From positions 1 through 15,558 of the forward strand of contig DATLOQ010000148.1 of the NCBI GenBank assembly GCA_035536235.1: a stretch of DNA of 15,558 nucleotides. The letters run 5' to 3'. Source of the stretch: DATLNF01 sp035536235. GTDB taxonomy: Bacteria; Actinomycetota; Actinomycetes; BP-191. Under the pieces are notes generated by a model. That model was given only the letters and a program-made list of their open reading frames with translations, was not told the origin of the DNA and ran no database searches. Both the position numbers and the translations under genes were made by a program. Below, piece after piece: positions 13,464-15,558 of this stretch. The first letter of the stretch is position 1. Every line of letters starts with the position of its first letter.

Positions 13464-13858
13464 TGTAGAGATCCGCCTGACGTGCTCCAGAATTGGCGTC
13501 AGCTGATCTGCGCCATGGTTTCCGGCTGATGCGTGACGGTGGCTCCGGCTGATGTGTGACACCCCGCCCTGATCGCTGTTCGCTCCTGGTGAGCGAAAGG
13601 GCGGTGGCTGCGACGGTACGAGGCGACGGGGTAAGCCGGTCTGGCTGACCGGTCGCACCGGCCGGCGAGCTGCCCGCATCAGGCGGCGGCCGAGGTCGAG
13701 GCGCAGGTGCTGGAGTGGCGACGTAAGCATCCGGGGTGGGGTCCGCGACGGCTGGTCCATGAGGCGGCGAGGGCGGGATTGCGCCCCATCCCGGCAGCAT
13801 GTGTAGGTGCATCCGTAGCAGCCGGAATCGTGGCCGACTCCGGTGGAACCTGTCTTCC
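13464..13858 (+). mobile_element. Decayed left half of a second, related IS481-type element
   Basis: The left end TGTAGAGATCCGCCTGACG is followed by diverged subterminal motifs whose CTGA cores sit 12, 38, 61 and 84 bp in; the intact element has them at 14, 39, 61 and 84. From 13602 a transposase fragment reads RWLRRYEATG, a TAA stop at 13632-13634, then AGLADRSHRPASCPHQ and WRRKHPGWGPRRLVHEAARAG, clearly matching the N-terminal region of the neighbouring transposase. The HTH is mostly deleted, the catalytic core is absent and no right end is visible. The downstream limit is uncertain; homology fades near 13800 and the next gene's stop is at 13859. Confidence 0.75.
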
Positions 13859-14590
13859 TCAGGCGGACTTGCGCCAAACCGAGACGTGGTTCTCGCTGTC
13901 GTTGGTGAACGGTGCGCCGTGCCAGTCCGCGCTCCGGCTCTCTAGCGCCAGCCCGGCCAGCTGGGCCATCAGATCGCACTCGGCTGGCCAGATGTACCGG
14001 AAGTTGCTGGCGCCGTAGGTCACCGTTCCGTCGTCGCGACGCCGGTAATGGTGGGATGTGCCCTGCTGGGTCGTTATGTCGTAGGTGTCGAACCCGACGT
14101 GATGCTCGCCGATGTGGAACGGGACGGCCGCCTGACCAGGCGGTAGTCGCCGGATGCCCGGGATCCACAGCTCGACGACGAACCGACCACCGGGAGCAAG
14201 GTGACGCGCGGCGTTGGCGAAACAGGCAACCTGCTCAGCCTGGGTGCGGAGGTTCGCGATGCTGTTCCACACCAGGTAGACCAGCGAGAACTCCCCCGGC
14301 GCCGTGCTGGTAGCCATGTCGCCGACCACAACCGGGATGTCGGCGCCCTTCTGAAGAAGCTGGTCGACCATCGGCTGGGACAGCTCGATACCGCTGACCA
14401 CCACGCCACGTTCGGTCAGCGGGATGGCCACCCGGCCCGTTCCTATGGCGAACTCCAGCGCCGCTCCCTCGCCCGCAAGCCCCGCAAGCAACGCGACCGC
14501 GGGATCGAGCATCTCCGGAGCGAACATGTAGGCAGAGGTCTCGTCGTAGCGGGCGGCCGTCTCGTGATCCCAGATATCGCTGCTCGTCAT
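13859..14590 (-). CDS. Class I SAM-dependent methyltransferase
   Basis: 243 residues. The N-terminus SDIWDHETAARYDETSAYMF is typical of small soluble methyltransferases. Motif I is LEFAIGTGRVAIPL (about 45-58), then GIELSQPMVDQL, GDMATS (D91), the VYLVWNSIANL strand and LAPGGRFVVELW. The start at 14590 is chosen because GGGAGGAGG lies about 10 bp upstream; the frame could extend further but has no better site. The substrate is unknown. It is about 100 bp downstream of a broken alpha/beta hydrolase on the same strand and may share its transcript. Its 3' end abuts the IS remnant, with no terminator hairpin visible, so the native downstream region may have been lost. Confidence 0.87.
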   Translation of the reverse strand: MTSSDIWDHETAARYDETSAYMFAPEMLDPAVALLAGLAGEGAALEFAIGTGRVAIPLTERGVVVSGIELSQPMVDQLLQKGADIPVVVGDMATSTAPGEFSLVYLVWNSIANLRTQAEQVACFANAARHLAPGGRFVVELWIPGIRRLPPGQAAVPFHIGEHHVGFDTYDITTQQGTSHHYRRRDDGTVTYGASNFRYIWPAECDLMAQLAGLALESRSADWHGAPFTNDSENHVSVWRKSA

Positions 14591-14690
14591 CTCGCCAGCC
14601 TCCTCCCTCGGACGGACGCGCTCCAGCGATTTCTCCGTCATCCAGGCGCGGAGCAGACCCCGGCGGTCCGCGTGGCACGCGGCGAGCGCT

Positions 14691-15558
14691 TCAACTGCTT
14701 CTTGAAGCGACGACGAAAGCACGAAGGGAATCAAGCACCGACCCGTCACCCAAGTGGCCCAGATCCTCGTGGCGCGTGACGTCCGCGTGCGGCAAGACAG
14801 CTGCGAGCCAGTCGCCGTGGGTGGGCGGTACGAAGACATCACTGCGGCCGTACCGCAGCTCGACGGGAGCACGTACCTGCGTCAGTTCGAAACCCCAGTC
14901 CTGGGCGAAGGCCATGTCGTCGTCATACCAGCCGAACGGCGTGGTCAGCGCCTCCAGCAACGACTCCCGTCTGACGTCGAAGGCAGCGCGCTCGCTCATC
15001 GCAGCCTGGTCCGGGGCGGAAAGCACAAGATCGGCGAAGATCGATCCCGGGTCTGTGAGCACCCGCGATCGCATCAGCGTCACGCGACGCGTGACCTCTG
15101 GCAGCGCACGACCGGCGAGCACCAGCTCCCACTCCTCGACGTTATGCGGATCCATGCCGTCGAAAGACCCAAGGATGCCCGTGGGAGCGAGACATGACGT
15201 CACGCGACATCTCACTACTCGGTCCGGCGCGAGAGCAGCTACCGCGAGGGCGTGCGGACCACCTCCGGACGACCCGCTGATGGCGAAGCGATCGACGCGC
15301 AGAGCAGCAGCGACAGCCAGAACGTCCGGGACCACAGCCGCAACAGTCCGACCCTCGAGACGGGCGCTCGGGCCGTACCCCGGGCGGTTGATGCCAAATC
15401 TGCCGGATCCCTGTTGCAGCCAGAGCGACAGCGTTCGACCACCGCCCCAGCCGCGAGCCGGGGGTGCCGTGCATCACGATGACGGGAAACCCGTCCGGGT
15501 CTCCCCAGTCCGCGAAAGCCACGACACGACCAGCGACGCAGACCGAGCCGAGAGCCAC
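14691..15558 (-). pseudogene. Alpha/beta hydrolase, frameshifted and reaching the right edge
   Basis: Two frames together make one alpha/beta hydrolase of about 288 residues. The first, from the GTG at 15558, reads VAFADWGDPDGFPVIVMHGTPGSR (oxyanion HG) and continues to about ALAATGIR. One base later, near 15400-15405, the second frame reads RFGINRPGYGPSARLEGRTVAAVVPDVL and continues to the end at 14691. The nucleophile elbow is ISGSSGGGPHAL (Ser codon near 15269), the acid is probably Asp in RYGRSDVFVPP and the base His in HEDLGHLGD, so all catalytic parts exist across the break. A single extra base explains the shift, either a real mutation or a sequencing error. The true start may lie outside the window. 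The family covers esterases, epoxide hydrolases and others; substrate unknown. Confidence 0.8.

Noticed and set aside
12000..13466. Integrative element (phage or ICE) with att sites at tRNA-Lys
   Set aside because: A 17-bp direct repeat at the tRNA 3' end looks like attL/attR, but the enclosed DNA is a single IS481-type transposase with inverted repeats; there is no tyrosine or serine integrase, and the repeat is better read as a 14-bp target duplication plus shared TGT tips.

Overview
The window is high-GC DNA with GTG starts, tightly coupled genes, Tat-exported proteins and a leaderless-type promoter. All of this points to a high-GC actinomycete; I cannot place it to genus. It holds about a dozen genes, one tRNA, one nearly complete insertion sequence and one decayed one.

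Left part, minus strand. At the edge is the 5' end of a probable ECF sigma factor. A hairpin terminator separates it from a run reading leftward: a UbiA-type membrane prenyltransferase, then two tandem ferritin-like proteins, one a Tat-exported lipoprotein and one a Tat-exported soluble protein. The two ferritin genes overlap by four bases.

Centre-left, plus strand. Diverging from ubiA across a perfect 16-bp inverted repeat is a coupled run of a UbiG-like methyltransferase, an acyl-CoA-dehydrogenase-like flavoprotein without the usual catalytic Glu, and a type III polyketide synthase with an intact Cys-His-Asn triad. With UbiA this is a plausible small gene cluster for a prenylated, methylated aromatic polyketide (inference). 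A full-length PaaZ-like bifunctional aldehyde dehydrogenase/hydratase follows 62 bp later, without other paa genes. A convergent aldo/keto reductase closes the block.

Centre-right. A secreted PGRP-type amidase with three C-terminal repeats of about 110 residues is followed by a 22-residue Cys-containing micro-ORF. Its promoter spacing predicts a leaderless transcript. Next is a DUF4395 membrane protein with two CxxC motifs, consistent with cysteine/sulfur-linked control.

Right part. tRNA-Lys(CTT) is followed 8 bp after its 3' end by an IS481-type element (12081-13449) with a 14-bp target duplication and clustered subterminal repeats. Directly after the second duplication copy starts the left end of a second, older and decayed relative, so two related elements sit in tandem at the same 14-bp sequence. 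The window ends with a small-molecule-type methyltransferase and a frameshifted alpha/beta hydrolase that reaches the right edge.
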